64,000 nucleotides of DNA from Ferdinandcohnia sp036962705 (GTDB lineage Bacteria; Bacillota; Bacilli; Bacillales; Bacillaceae_L), in the NCBI RefSeq assembly GCF_036962705.1, contig NZ_JBALOQ010000022.1, positions 124,001-188,000 on the forward strand. Direction: 5' to 3'. The first letter of the stretch is position 1. Every line of letters starts with the position of its first letter. The translations under genes were made by a program, and so were the position numbers. Shown here piece after piece: positions 49,418-58,458 of this stretch. Below the pieces are notes generated by a model. That model was not told where the DNA came from. It saw nothing but the letters and a program-made list of their open reading frames with translations, and ran no database searches.

Positions 49418-49705
49418 ATGTATAAAACAATTACGGAACAAGACTGGGTATACGAGTATATAAGCAATAAAACAACCCCGCTTCCAGTGGTACTTGGAAC
49501 AAAAGGTACATGGACTGGAAACAGAAAGCCGATGATTATTTTAATAGGATTTACAATGGTAGATGTTTTAGTCCTAGGAGATATCTATGGAGTTTCTCAT
49601 CATCCAGTAAGGAAAATGAAAAGTCAAGACATCACCTATTATGCCATAAATATTATTGATAAAAAGAAGGTAAAAGAGATTATCGAAGAATGGAACGAAG
49701 AGTAA
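49418..49705 (+). CDS. Hypothetical protein with one hydrophobic segment (95 aa)
   Basis: Starts MYKTITEQDWVYEYISNKTT with GGAG 8 bp upstream. A central segment, PMIILIGFTMVDVLVLGDIY, is hydrophobic enough for a membrane helix or a buried beta core, and the end is charged (KKKVKEIIEEWNEE). Not recognised. It is convergent with the DUF1292 gene. Confidence 0.6.
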   Translation: MYKTITEQDWVYEYISNKTTPLPVVLGTKGTWTGNRKPMIILIGFTMVDVLVLGDIYGVSHHPVRKMKSQDITYYAINIIDKKKVKEIIEEWNEE

Positions 49706-49736
49706 AAAAAGAACCCCAAACGTAAATGGGGTCCAA
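49706..49736. terminator. Bidirectional terminator
   Basis: GACCCCA and TGGGGTC-like arms pair around AACGTAAA, with an A-run on one side and T on the other, between convergent small genes. Confidence 0.8.
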
Positions 49737-49742
49737 CTGGTT

Positions 49743-50021
49743 TTATTCTTCGTCTAATTCCTCATCAAAGATTTCGTCAAAGGCAGCGGACACTTTGTCA
49801 AATTCTTCATCACTTTCAATAGCTGAAAAATCTCCTTCTTCATCAATCTTTAGAAAGAAAATATCGATATCGTCCTCAGTATCCTCTTCTAAATCCTCAA
49901 GAAAACTAACAGCTGCATATTCAGTCCCTTCAATCGTTACGACACCAAGTACCTCTACATTTTGCTCTTCACCAGTTTCATCACTGATTGAAAAAACTTC
50001 TCCGACTTTTACCTTTTCCAA
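49743..50021 (-). CDS. DUF1292 family acidic protein (YrzB-like)
   Basis: About 92 residues: EKVKVGEVFSISDETGEEQN, then VEVLGVVTIEGTEYAAVSFL and a very acidic end (EDLEEDTEDDIDIFFLKIDE, then EFDKVSAAFDEIFDEELDEE). The pattern is that of DUF1292 (YrzB), function unknown. The start is a TTG at 50021, 8 bp after GGGGAGG; an upstream ATG in frame would read through that ribosome binding site. Single gene. Confidence 0.85.
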   Translation of the reverse strand: MEKVKVGEVFSISDETGEEQNVEVLGVVTIEGTEYAAVSFLEDLEEDTEDDIDIFFLKIDEEGDFSAIESDEEFDKVSAAFDEIFDEELDEE

Positions 50022-50173
50022 AATTTTTTCCTCCCCAAACGAGTTATGTACTATTCTATCTTTCCAGCGTACACTTAAAAACATACCTTGTACACATTAA
50101 TATTTAACGATTAGTAAACAATAATCCTGTGAATGTTTTACTTTCACAAAAAATCAATGTGGAGGGATATACA

Positions 50174-50293
50174 TTGAATATTCTAATTCGCTTATTCCCA
50201 GAGTTGTTTTATACGTTCGTTAAACTTTCACTATTCATGAGAAGACTAATTTCTAGATTTCAGTATTTGTTACGAATCCGAGCTCTTGCGTAG
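50174..50293 (+). CDS. Small hydrophobic-basic peptide (39 aa)
   Basis: A TTG at 50174 behind GGAGGG opens 39 codons: NILIRLFPELFYTFVKLSLF, then MRRLISRFQYLLRIRALA. The peptide has an amphipathic or membrane-inserting N-half and an Arg-rich C-half. No family recognised. A terminator (50337-50368) follows. The strong ribosome binding site argues for expression; peptides of this shape can be small membrane regulators or toxins, but nothing here proves it. Confidence 0.45.
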   Translation: MNILIRLFPELFYTFVKLSLFMRRLISRFQYLLRIRALA

Positions 50294-50336
50294 AAAGGAT
50301 ATTCAATTCGTATGGTTCAATTCTCATTGATGTTTA

Positions 50337-50368
50337 AAAAGGTAAGCACATTGTAGCTTGCCTTTTTC
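50337..50368 (+). terminator. Terminator after the small peptide gene
   Basis: AAAGGTAAGC and GCTTGCCTTTTT pair across an 8-nt loop. Confidence 0.8.
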
Positions 50369-50433
50369 TTTCACTTATTGGCTGAAAATAGAAAATGTAG
50401 AACCTAAATTTATATAAGCTTTGTTATAAATGA

Positions 50434-50467
50434 AGACCCCATTTTCCAATTGAGAAAATGGGGCCAT
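50434..50467 (-). terminator. Hairpin after the acyl-CoA ligase
   Basis: GGCCCCATTTTCTC and its partner GAAAATGGGGTC form a stem on the minus strand immediately after the ligase stop. The T-run is weak. Confidence 0.65.
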
Positions 50468-50473
50468 TCCTTT

Positions 50474-52063
50474 TTAGTTAATAAATTTTTCTTTTTGCTG
50501 CCAATATTCTTTACGAAGGTGTACTTTTTGAATTTTTCCAGAAGCTGTTTTCGGTAACTCGGTTTTAAAAACTATCTTTGTTGGTGCTTTAAAATGTGCG
50601 AGACGGCTACGTGAGAATGCAATTAGCTCCTCCTCTGTTACATCATGTCCCTCACGTTTAACTACGATCGCCTGAGGTGTCTCCCCCCATTTCTCATGCG
50701 GAATCGAAATGACCGCAACCTCTAAAACAGAAGGATGATCGTATAATGCGCTTTCAACCTCGATCGATGAGATGTTTTCCCCACCACTAATAATAATGTC
50801 TTTTTTACGGTCTGCGATCTCAATATTTCCATTTGCGTCTATTATCGCCATATCACCTGTATGATAATATCCATTGCGAATGACTTCGTCTGTACCCTCT
50901 TTATTATTTAAATAGCCTTCCATTACTGTGTTACTACGGACAATAACTTCCCCAATTTCTTTTCCATCCTGGGCTACATCTTCACCAAATTCATTGACAA
51001 CACGTACCTCTGCCCCAATAAATTCATATCCGGCTTTTGCTTTTAAGCGATACTTTTCTTCTTTCGGAACATCATCCTGTGAATCACGTATTATAGAGGT
51101 CGTAACAAGTGGAGCAGCCTCGGTCATACCATATACTTGGATAAATTCCCACTGAAGCTCCTCTTCAACACGTTTTACGAATGCCGGTGGAGGAGCAGAA
51201 CCAGCGATAACAATTCGAATATCTTGTTCTTGTTTTATAGTTCTACTTGATGACGCATATTGCAATAATGTATTCAGAACAGTTGGTGCCATATGCATAA
51301 CTGTAACTTTATACGAATCTATTTTTCTGAAAATCTCCTCAGGTTTTACCTTTCGTAAGCAAACCTGTGTGGCTCCATTTGCCGTGTAATAAAAAGGAGA
51401 GCCCCACCCATTGACATGAAACATTGGTAAAATATGAAGTAGTGTATCACGGTCTGATACGCGAAGATGATGCATGGTTGTTAGTGCATGGAGGTAATTA
51501 CTACGATGTGAGATCATAACACCCTTTGGTTTTCCGGTTGTTCCACTTGTATATAAAAGTGTCGCAATGTCTTTTTCATCCATCTCAGGGCGATCGATTG
51601 GTGCTTTTTCAAAACGTGCAAGCCATTCCTCATAAGAAATCGTCCATTCTGTGTCATCCTTTTGACCGTGGACAATGATTTTTTCAACTGTTTTTAAGTT
51701 TTCACGAATCGGGATAATATGTCCTACAAGTTCATAGTCTACAAACAAAACCTTTGTTTCACTGTGGTTCAATATGTACTCATAATCTGATGGGATTAAC
51801 CTTGTGTTCAACGGTACAATAATGGCACCGATTTGAAATACACCATAAAAGCCTTCAAACATTTCAGATGAATTTGGTGCTAAATAAGCGACACGGTCGC
51901 CTTTTTTAACCCCAAGATGACTTAATCCGTTTGAAAGCTGAATCACTCTCTCGTTTACTTCTGCATAAGTAAAGCTTTTGTCATCATCAATTAACGCCGT
52001 TTTTTCTCCATAAAGTTTTACAGCTCTATCCAAAAATTGAGATAAAAGTAAAGGTACGTACAA
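50474..52063 (-). CDS. Long-chain/medium-chain fatty acyl-CoA ligase
   Basis: The 529-residue ANL-family enzyme has the AMP-binding P-loop LLYTSGTTGKPKGVMISHRS, QVYGMTEAAPLVTTS, YHTGDMAIIDANGNIEIADR and the C-terminal Lys in LPKTASGKIQKVHLRKEYW. It activates a fatty acid with ATP then CoA. It resembles LcfA/YngI-type enzymes; chain length is open. The start is a TTG at 52063 behind AAGGGGGAAA. Single gene. Confidence 0.9.
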   Translation of the reverse strand: MYVPLLLSQFLDRAVKLYGEKTALIDDDKSFTYAEVNERVIQLSNGLSHLGVKKGDRVAYLAPNSSEMFEGFYGVFQIGAIIVPLNTRLIPSDYEYILNHSETKVLFVDYELVGHIIPIRENLKTVEKIIVHGQKDDTEWTISYEEWLARFEKAPIDRPEMDEKDIATLLYTSGTTGKPKGVMISHRSNYLHALTTMHHLRVSDRDTLLHILPMFHVNGWGSPFYYTANGATQVCLRKVKPEEIFRKIDSYKVTVMHMAPTVLNTLLQYASSSRTIKQEQDIRIVIAGSAPPPAFVKRVEEELQWEFIQVYGMTEAAPLVTTSIIRDSQDDVPKEEKYRLKAKAGYEFIGAEVRVVNEFGEDVAQDGKEIGEVIVRSNTVMEGYLNNKEGTDEVIRNGYYHTGDMAIIDANGNIEIADRKKDIIISGGENISSIEVESALYDHPSVLEVAVISIPHEKWGETPQAIVVKREGHDVTEEELIAFSRSRLAHFKAPTKIVFKTELPKTASGKIQKVHLRKEYWQQKEKFIN

Positions 52064-52155
52064 TCTGTTTTCCCCCTTTAGTAAGTATAAACAAACCGTG
52101 TAAACACTTACATTATAAGGAATATTCGTAAAATTATCAAACTATTTCAGAATAA

Positions 52156-52199
52156 AAAACACCTACTTTGAAAGGATTTACCTGCAAAGTAGATGTTTC
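52156..52199 (-). terminator. Terminator after the amidase
   Basis: AAACATCTACTTTG and CAAAGTAGGTGTTTTTT pair on the minus strand. Confidence 0.83.
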
Positions 52200-52202
52200 A
52201 AT

Positions 52203-52877
52203 TTAAAATCCAATTCTTGTCCAATCGAATAATGAGCCAGGGTCTGTTTTTCTTCCGGGAGCATATTCATCATGGCCGATTACATGGCGTCTGTCACGTA
52301 AAATAGATGGATTTCTTTTCAAAATATTATCAACTAATAACTGCAATGATTGATATTGTGCATCTGTATAACCTGCGAGAGTAGGGTCGATTTGATTATA
52401 GATGTCTTCATCTACAATCGCTGTCATCTCTTCTTTTGTTCCTATTGCAATAAGCTCAATCCCAATCGAATATTGATTCAATTTATTTTCGTATTCAGGA
52501 AAATCAGGCAAACTTCCTTTGCCTGCATGATATGCCACCCGATCTTCAGAAACAAGACTATAAATTTCTCCATCGCGGTCAATCAGATAATGTACCGATA
52601 TGCCGTATTCCTTAAATATTGAATAGACATCATCTACATTGTATGGATCTTTAGGTTTAAGTGCCGCATTGCTAATATAATGGATCATTAGATGTGTAAT
52701 TTCATTTGTGCGTTTTTCGGAAATGTCGAGAGGTAATGATTTATTAATAGTAGGAATGATCTCTTCTGTAGCCACTTCTACCTCAGTATTCTCAACTTTT
52801 ATTTCCTTTGCTTGTGCTGAACAGCCGAACAATAGACTTGTAAGTATGCAGCCAATACAAATTCTCTTCCATTCCAT
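52203..52877 (-). CDS. Lipoprotein N-acetylmuramoyl-L-alanine amidase (Amidase_2)
   Basis: The 224-residue protein has a lipoprotein signal (ICIGCILTSLLFGCSAQA; lipobox LFGC) and an amidase_2/PGRP domain: HLMIHYISNAALKPKDPYN (His ligand), HYLIDRDGEIYSLVSEDRVA, YSIGIELIAIG and HVIGHDEYAPGRKTDPG (His and Lys of the zinc/active site). It should cleave the amide bond of peptidoglycan stems at the outer face of the membrane. Single gene. Confidence 0.92.
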   Translation of the reverse strand: MEWKRICIGCILTSLLFGCSAQAKEIKVENTEVEVATEEIIPTINKSLPLDISEKRTNEITHLMIHYISNAALKPKDPYNVDDVYSIFKEYGISVHYLIDRDGEIYSLVSEDRVAYHAGKGSLPDFPEYENKLNQYSIGIELIAIGTKEEMTAIVDEDIYNQIDPTLAGYTDAQYQSLQLLVDNILKRNPSILRDRRHVIGHDEYAPGRKTDPGSLFDWTRIGF

Positions 52878-53235
52878 ATTCCCAAATCTCCTGTATACTT
52901 CTTTTTCCTAGATTTTGTAGGTTATTTCACCTATATGTTTCCAATTTCTTTTCTTATAAACGATTCCACGATATTAATTATACATTTTAATCCCTAGGAT
53001 GTCAGTCTAAAGTAGGAGATTACTCCGCATTAACAGGCAGTAATACCCCCCAACTCAATACTTTAGTGAAAACGAAGAAGTTTAGGTGTGGAATAACTGC
53101 CCGTAAAAGCCCGAATAAAGGAACAAAGACTAAGAACGCCACGTCCTATGGCCAGTCTTTGTGATACACAATCATATTGGCCCAACTAACAATCAGTAGG
53201 GGATGGAGTAAACCCCTACTGATTGATGTTTCACT
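52878..53235. other. Gene-free interval with structured repeat
   Basis: About 360 bp without a gene between the amidase and RDD genes. Most of it, from about 53020, is the hairpin-rich element listed next; the left part is AT-rich and probably carries the amidase promoter on the minus strand. Confidence 0.7.
53025..53231. repeat. Hairpin-rich element, possible IS200/IS605-type relic
   Basis: Three stem-loops are seen: GGCAGT (53036) with ACTGCC (53096) enclosing an imperfect CCCCCCAACT/AGTT...GG stem; CAAAGACT (53124) with AGTCTTTG (53154) enclosing GCCA/TGGC; and a perfect 12-bp AATCAGTAGGGG/CCCCTACTGATT (53191-53224). The last is followed by GATGTTTCAC. A related fragment lies at 34852. 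A structured right end followed by TTCAC is reminiscent of IS200/IS605 termini or derived palindromic elements, but no transposase is present and the link is only a suggestion. Confidence 0.5.
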
Positions 53236-54042
53236 TTATAATTCAAATTCCCATTCGTCCTTCAAAACTAAATAAAGGACTAATAGTTCATTTTCTAATT
53301 GTTCATATGTTTTTCCTGCGACAGCAATTCCTGCCTTAGGTAACAAAATATCTGCAATTTGTTTCGTCCTTCTGTCCTTTACATCTTCTTTCAATTGTAA
53401 AAAACGATTGCAATAAATTTGCAGGAGCTTCCACTCCTTGTTTCCGAATGACTTTAATGCCCATTGATCGATTGTAGTCGATTCTTTTCCAAGTCCGCGT
53501 CTTTGAATTTCCTTTTCAAGTGGACTTTCTTTTTTATGATTTTTTGCTCGCCTTTCATGTATGACAATTGTACCTGCAACTAAGTCACCAATTCGCTTAT
53601 GTTTAGAATGAAAGAAGATCATGATGATCCCTATAAAATAGGATGCTGGTAAGGAATCAATGATACGCAGAAAATTGCGGATAAAGCTTGATAACAATGT
53701 AATACTATGTCCGTTTTCTTGAATTACACGTATGCCTACAACTTTTTTCCCAATCGTCTTGCCTCCAGCAAAAAATTCAAGTAGAAAAAAATAACCCCAG
53801 TTCAATATGAACAACAAAATTATTGCAATGGCCACTGGACCAGAAAAAAATGTTTCTTCTAGAAGCCAAAAATCGGAGGCTCCATGTAAAATAAGCAATA
53901 AAGTAAGTAAAATTAGAAAACTGGCAATTGACAATATTAATGTATCAAGTAGGAAAGCAGCAGCCCGGCTTCCTACCCCTGCTAACTGAAATTGGATGGA
54001 AACAAACTCAGGTGTTTTAATATTAGTTTGTTCTTGATTCAA
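53236..54042 (-). CDS. RDD-family membrane protein
   Basis: The 268-residue protein has an RDD domain: FVSIQFQLAGVGSRAAAFLL (Arg), DTLILSIASFLILLTLLLIL, FFAGGKTIGKKVVGIRVIQE and FLRIIDSLPASYFIGIIMIF, HSKHKRIGDLVAGTIVIHER, followed by a polar C-terminal region of about 100 residues with EIQRRGLGKESTTIDQWALK. It lies next to a SpoIIM-family gene, the arrangement seen in the MoxR-DUF58 cluster across the next genes. The start is a TTG at 54042 with GGGGGATCC upstream. Confidence 0.88.
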   Translation of the reverse strand: MNQEQTNIKTPEFVSIQFQLAGVGSRAAAFLLDTLILSIASFLILLTLLLILHGASDFWLLEETFFSGPVAIAIILLFILNWGYFFLLEFFAGGKTIGKKVVGIRVIQENGHSITLLSSFIRNFLRIIDSLPASYFIGIIMIFFHSKHKRIGDLVAGTIVIHERRAKNHKKESPLEKEIQRRGLGKESTTIDQWALKSFGNKEWKLLQIYCNRFLQLKEDVKDRRTKQIADILLPKAGIAVAGKTYEQLENELLVLYLVLKDEWEFEL

Positions 54043-54137
54043 AAGGATCCCCCTTTGTTGTTTTTTACATAAGTAGTTTCTATTTTTCTCTAAAATTACT
54101 ATAATAAGGTTATTGCGTACTCAAGAGGTGAAAGCAC

Positions 54138-55118
54138 ATGAACATGAAACAATTTGTCAAACAGCACCGAGACGAGTGGAAACAACTTGAGCAACTCATT
54201 TCCACTTTACATAAGCGTAGAAAACACATAAGCAGCAGCGAAATTAACGAGTTTCATAGATTGTACCAAAAATGCGCCGCGCATCTTTCTTATAGCCAAA
54301 CCTATTTCCCAAATGAAGAGATTACTCCTTATTTAAATGGTCTTGTCTCGAAGGCTCATAATCTTCTCTACAAGGATCAGGTATCAAGTTTTCAACAAAT
54401 CCGTTATTTCTTTAGTACGAAATTTATCGGACTATTGCTTGAACAATGGAAATTTGTAGTTGTAGCGATGATCTTGTTTACTCTAGGTGGTGTCGGTAGT
54501 TTTTTTTCAGTCCTAGAGGATCCCCTCCATATGTTTTCAATTTTACCAGCAGAAATTGCTCAGGGTGTTGATCCAGACTATTTAGGTAGTCAAGATGGTG
54601 CAGTTGATTCATCCCTAATGTCAGCAAGCATAATGACAAACAATATTCAAGTTGCCATTCTTGCATTTGCAAGTGGAATAACCTTTGGACTTTTAACGGT
54701 TTATGTTTTAATTTACAATGGTATCATTGTAGGTGCATTAGCAGGTTTGTTCTGGCATTATGGCAAGTCTTATGATTTTTGGGCATACATTGTCCCACAC
54801 GGCATGATAGAGCTCACAGCTATATTTATAGCAGGTGGTGCTGGCCTGTTAATGGGCTACAAACTGCTCGTTCCTGGTCCGTACACAAGAGTTTATCAGC
54901 TAAAGATTCAGGCGAAACGCTCTGTACAACTTCTTTTAGGTACGATTCCTTTATTTATCATTGCCGGTATCATCGAAGGCTTTATCACACCTGCTACAAT
55001 TTCGCTTGAAGCAAAATATGCAGTTGCATTCATTACAGTTATCGGATTAATCCTCTACATCGTGACTGGAAAACTATTTTTAGTAAAAAAAGAAGCTACA
55101 GTAAATTCCGATTCATAA
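54138..55118 (+). CDS. SpoIIM-family (stage II sporulation protein M) membrane protein
   Basis: The 326-residue protein has about six membrane segments after an N-terminal ~100-residue helical part. Landmarks are FVVVAMILFTLGGVGSFFSV, MTNNIQVAILAFASGITFGL, VLIYNGIIVGALAGLFWHYG, HGMIELTAIFIAGGAGLLMG and the C-terminal helix. It matches the SpoIIM/DUF95 family, which in B. subtilis acts in peptidoglycan hydrolysis during engulfment; this longer cluster-linked type may be a different member. The ATG at 54138 follows GAGGTGAAAG. It overlaps the DUF58 gene tail to tail by 23 bp. Confidence 0.88.
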   Translation: MNMKQFVKQHRDEWKQLEQLISTLHKRRKHISSSEINEFHRLYQKCAAHLSYSQTYFPNEEITPYLNGLVSKAHNLLYKDQVSSFQQIRYFFSTKFIGLLLEQWKFVVVAMILFTLGGVGSFFSVLEDPLHMFSILPAEIAQGVDPDYLGSQDGAVDSSLMSASIMTNNIQVAILAFASGITFGLLTVYVLIYNGIIVGALAGLFWHYGKSYDFWAYIVPHGMIELTAIFIAGGAGLLMGYKLLVPGPYTRVYQLKIQAKRSVQLLLGTIPLFIIAGIIEGFITPATISLEAKYAVAFITVIGLILYIVTGKLFLVKKEATVNSDS

Positions 55119-56454
55119 TGTCAATATAATAGGAGACCGCTGTAGCAGCTAATTTATCCTCTTTGGCCTCAACCATCATGAGGCCTTGGTTTTCCCATTT
55201 TCGCTTTCCCCTCTTTTTCACAAGCATTTGTTGCTGTGCAATACTTTTTAGCATCGTTGTTTGAACATTAGTCGGCTGCCCATTAATCCTCTGATTTAAT
55301 GTGGCATCCTCTACCCCAATCATTAGAAAATAATGCCGCTGCCGTAGTTTTCGTAAATAAATCAACGCACTTTCTTCCCGTACAAATGTGTGCACATCAC
55401 TAAACATTAAAAGCAAACTACGCTTCTTTTGCACAGTTTCTAAATAAGATAAAACAGCGCCATAATTGGATTCAACCGCATCTACCTTCAGATTATAAAT
55501 AGCATGTAAAATCGTTTGAAGATGCGAAATCCCTTTCCCAGCTGGGACAAAAACCTTTACATCCGTTGAAAAAGCTAGAATAGATACATAGTCTCCGTTT
55601 TGAAGGGCCGCAGTGGCAACAGTAAGAGCGGATTCAATCGATCTTTCAAGACGATTCCCCTTATCCAACTCAACTCCCATCATTCGGCCGCAATCAAGTA
55701 AAATCGTAATATACTTTCCATGCTCTGGTTCGTATTCATTCGTCATGACTTCATGGAGCTTCGCAGTTTGTCTCCAGTTGATTGTACGAGGATCATCACC
55801 AACAACATAGCTCCTTATTTTTGAAAACTCACCAGTACCTGTTTGTTGTTTGCGGATTTTTACACCTTCATACAATAAAAATTTCTGCGCATTCTCAAGG
55901 TATTGCCTTGATTCCGAGAGATCGGGTATAACTTTTACTTGGTTATTAACGGTAAAAGTGATTTGTTTTTCCCACAAGCCAAGTAAGCTCTTGTATCGGA
56001 AATATAGCTTGTTAATTTGATAATCACCGCGTTCCATTGCTTCTGTTTCATAAGTAATTCGTGTAGTAGTTTCACCAGAAATCTTTCCTATGATAGGAAA
56101 GTCTTGTGTAAAAGAAGCAGGAATACCATCTACTAATCGATACGAAAGACCGAATGTAGAATTGTTAGTTATTTCAATCTCAATTGGTGTTGAAAGTCCT
56201 CTCTCCATTTCAGGCTGAAATTTGCGCGTTGCAGATAAATGCTTTCTTCTTGGCGAAAAGAACAAATCAACTAAACTACCAAAAATAACAAATAGATTAA
56301 GACCAATGATGATTCCCCATGAGATTTCGAATGAAGACAACACCAAAAATCCGATTGAAAGTAAAAATAAAACTAAAATCAACCGTGTTGTTGGAAGAAT
56401 ACCTCTATCTAGGAACAGGAACCGATCCCACAAGCTCTTCAATGATTTCGTCAA
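55096..56454 (-). CDS. DUF58 protein (YeaD-like, vWA-type)
   Basis: The 452-residue protein has two N-terminal membrane segments (TTRLILVLFLLSIGFLVLSS and SWGIIIGLNLFVIFGSLVDL), a middle beta region, the DUF58 block KIRSYVVGDDPRTINWRQTA with DP-R-x2-W-R, and a vWA-like domain starting YITILLDCGRMMGVELDKGN. It is the usual partner of a MoxR ATPase. The start is a TTG at 56454, 8 bp after GGAGGG, overlapping the MoxR gene by 50 bp. Confidence 0.92.
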   Translation of the reverse strand: MTKSLKSLWDRFLFLDRGILPTTRLILVLFLLSIGFLVLSSFEISWGIIIGLNLFVIFGSLVDLFFSPRRKHLSATRKFQPEMERGLSTPIEIEITNNSTFGLSYRLVDGIPASFTQDFPIIGKISGETTTRITYETEAMERGDYQINKLYFRYKSLLGLWEKQITFTVNNQVKVIPDLSESRQYLENAQKFLLYEGVKIRKQQTGTGEFSKIRSYVVGDDPRTINWRQTAKLHEVMTNEYEPEHGKYITILLDCGRMMGVELDKGNRLERSIESALTVATAALQNGDYVSILAFSTDVKVFVPAGKGISHLQTILHAIYNLKVDAVESNYGAVLSYLETVQKKRSLLLMFSDVHTFVREESALIYLRKLRQRHYFLMIGVEDATLNQRINGQPTNVQTTMLKSIAQQQMLVKKRGKRKWENQGLMMVEAKEDKLAATAVSYYIDIMNRNLL

Positions 56455-57334
56455 TGGTGATTCCCTCCAATTCTGCGTGTGGAGATAACTGAATTCGATG
56501 CCGTAACGCAGGCTTAGAAACCAGTTTTACATCATCTGGAGTTACATAATCTCGGCCAGCCAGATAAGCCCAAGCCTGTGCTGCTTTCGCAATTGAGATG
56601 GCCGCCCTTGTACTTGCTCCAAATCGAATGGTTTCAGATTCCCTGGTTTTCCGAACAATTTGCATGATGTAATCTAGAACACCGTCACCTAATGTAACTT
56701 TTTCTATTTCCTTTCGAATGGATAAAAAGGAGTTTAAATCAAGTACAATTGTTGAATTTTGATTATAAAAAGTTTGTTCCACTACTTGTTTGACGACATT
56801 TTTTTCTTCATCAAAAGCCGGGAAATCAATTTGAAGTTTAAATAAAAAGCGATCCTGTTGCGCCTCTGGTAAGCGATACGTACCCTCAAATTCAATTGGA
56901 TTCTGTGTAGCAACAACAAAGAATACCTCAGGTAGCATATATGTCTCACCTTGAATCGTCACCTGTTTTTCCTCCATTGCTTCTAACAATGCTGCTTGGG
57001 TTTTTGCAGGTGTACGGTTAATTTCATCGGCTAATAGGATATTTGTAAAAACAGGTCCTTTTAATGTTTCAAAACTGCCTTCCTTCATGTTGTAAACCAT
57101 ACTTCCTGTGATGTCACTTGGTAAAAGGTCTGGGGTAAACTGGATACGATTAAAATCCCCTCCAAGTAAGGCAGCAAGAGTACGTACCATTTGTGTTTTT
57201 CCTGTTCCTGGAACACCTTCAATTAAGACATGCCCACCAGCTAAAATGGCAGAAAGTAAAAGTCGTAAATTTTTATTCTGCCCTAAGATTCGTTGTTCGT
57301 ATTTCTCAAGTAAGGATGCAAGTTCTGGTCTCAT
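56405..57334 (-). CDS. MoxR-family AAA+ ATPase
   Basis: The 309-residue AAA+ protein has Walker A GVPGTGKTQMVRTL (about residues 40-53), Walker B with ILLADEINRTPAKTQAALLE and MEEKQVTIQG, the sensor VVATQNPIEFEGTYRLPEAQ and the C-terminal RAAISIAKAAQAWAYLAGRD lid. MoxR ATPases act as chaperones that activate vWA-domain partners, here the adjacent DUF58 protein. It overlaps DUF4350 by 4 bp and DUF58 by 50 bp, so translation is coupled. Confidence 0.95.
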   Translation of the reverse strand: MRPELASLLEKYEQRILGQNKNLRLLLSAILAGGHVLIEGVPGTGKTQMVRTLAALLGGDFNRIQFTPDLLPSDITGSMVYNMKEGSFETLKGPVFTNILLADEINRTPAKTQAALLEAMEEKQVTIQGETYMLPEVFFVVATQNPIEFEGTYRLPEAQQDRFLFKLQIDFPAFDEEKNVVKQVVEQTFYNQNSTIVLDLNSFLSIRKEIEKVTLGDGVLDYIMQIVRKTRESETIRFGASTRAAISIAKAAQAWAYLAGRDYVTPDDVKLVSKPALRHRIQLSPHAELEGITIDEIIEELVGSVPVPR

Positions 57335-58458
57335 CCTTTCACCACCTCTTTTCGTAATTCATCTATTCTCTTTGACCATAACAAATAATCGTGTTTTGAC
57401 AGTTTTTCAGTTTTTAAGACCTTTGTAAGGTCACTTAAGTATCGCTTAATTTCATTTTCTTTCTTACCAGACCATCGTTGAACAAGTTTACTCGTAAGGT
57501 CCGTCCAATCTCGATGAAAAGGAATACCCCATTTTTCTTGTAAGAGTTGTTTCACATAATCTGCCTGAATATTTAATGATTCATGGTAGTGACGACCCCT
57601 TAAATACCATGCACTTAAAGCACGGATACCTTCGTCACTAAATCGAACTGTTTCCTCCCGGGGTACAATAACTGGTCCAAACCGTTTTCCTTTGTACCAA
57701 AGCCAAAGTAGAACGATTAGTCCGCCTTGTAAAAGCAAAACCAAAAACCAGCCTGGGTATAAGGTTGTGACTGTTGAAGCATTTTTCGTTCCATGTACAT
57801 ATTCATCAAAATAATAAACGGATGCTTCTTTATCCTCAATTAACGATAATACAAGTGTGACATGATCATAGTTTGATAGATTGCCATTCATCATCCACTC
57901 TGGTGAAATTGTTGTAATCAGTTCACCGTCTCCAATTTTTCGGCTGATTGCAATTACGCCTGCTTCATCCTCAAGAAGCACATTTTCTTTTTCATTTGGA
58001 ATGATTCTGTTTGTAGCCTGTAAAAATACATTAAATTCTTTCCCGGCTTTGTCTTGAATGGTAATCGCTTCATCAAGAAAAGGGTCTATATCTGCAGGTA
58101 GTGTTTTAATATCGAACATCCCTCGAGGATTTTCTTTAAACAAAATGATTTTATTTCCTGCCTCCATAAAATCAAGATAGCCCTTCACTTCTTCCTGTTC
58201 TGGCGTGAAATAAGGCTCTACCATAATTAAAACTTGATTCGCTTCTTGTTTAGTTAGAAGATTGGGTGAATGTGACCACCTTTTAACTTTATGTTCATCA
58301 TTTAAATATGTATAAATCGCTTTTACACCAGTTGGAGAAGGAGAATCAGACACATAATGTGGATACTCTTTTGGGTTGTATGATTCAATAAAATACGTAA
58401 CAAAGAGTAGGAGCGCGATAAGCCCAATTAAGGTAATCCATACTTTACGGTTTTGCAT
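57331..58458 (-). CDS. DUF4350 domain membrane protein
   Basis: The 375-residue protein has an N-terminal membrane segment (VWITLIGLIALLLFVTYFIE), a DUF4350 extracytoplasmic part (PTGVKAIYTYLNDEHKVKRW, then YFTPEQEEVKGYLDFMEAGN), a second segment near residue 245 (FLVLLLQGGLIVLLWLWYKG) and a basic C-terminal cytoplasmic domain. It is a standard member of MoxR-DUF58 clusters, function unknown. It overlaps moxR by 4 bp; the ATG at 58458 lies just inside the upstream DUF4129 gene. Confidence 0.88.
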   Translation of the reverse strand: MQNRKVWITLIGLIALLLFVTYFIESYNPKEYPHYVSDSPSPTGVKAIYTYLNDEHKVKRWSHSPNLLTKQEANQVLIMVEPYFTPEQEEVKGYLDFMEAGNKIILFKENPRGMFDIKTLPADIDPFLDEAITIQDKAGKEFNVFLQATNRIIPNEKENVLLEDEAGVIAISRKIGDGELITTISPEWMMNGNLSNYDHVTLVLSLIEDKEASVYYFDEYVHGTKNASTVTTLYPGWFLVLLLQGGLIVLLWLWYKGKRFGPVIVPREETVRFSDEGIRALSAWYLRGRHYHESLNIQADYVKQLLQEKWGIPFHRDWTDLTSKLVQRWSGKKENEIKRYLSDLTKVLKTEKLSKHDYLLWSKRIDELRKEVVKG

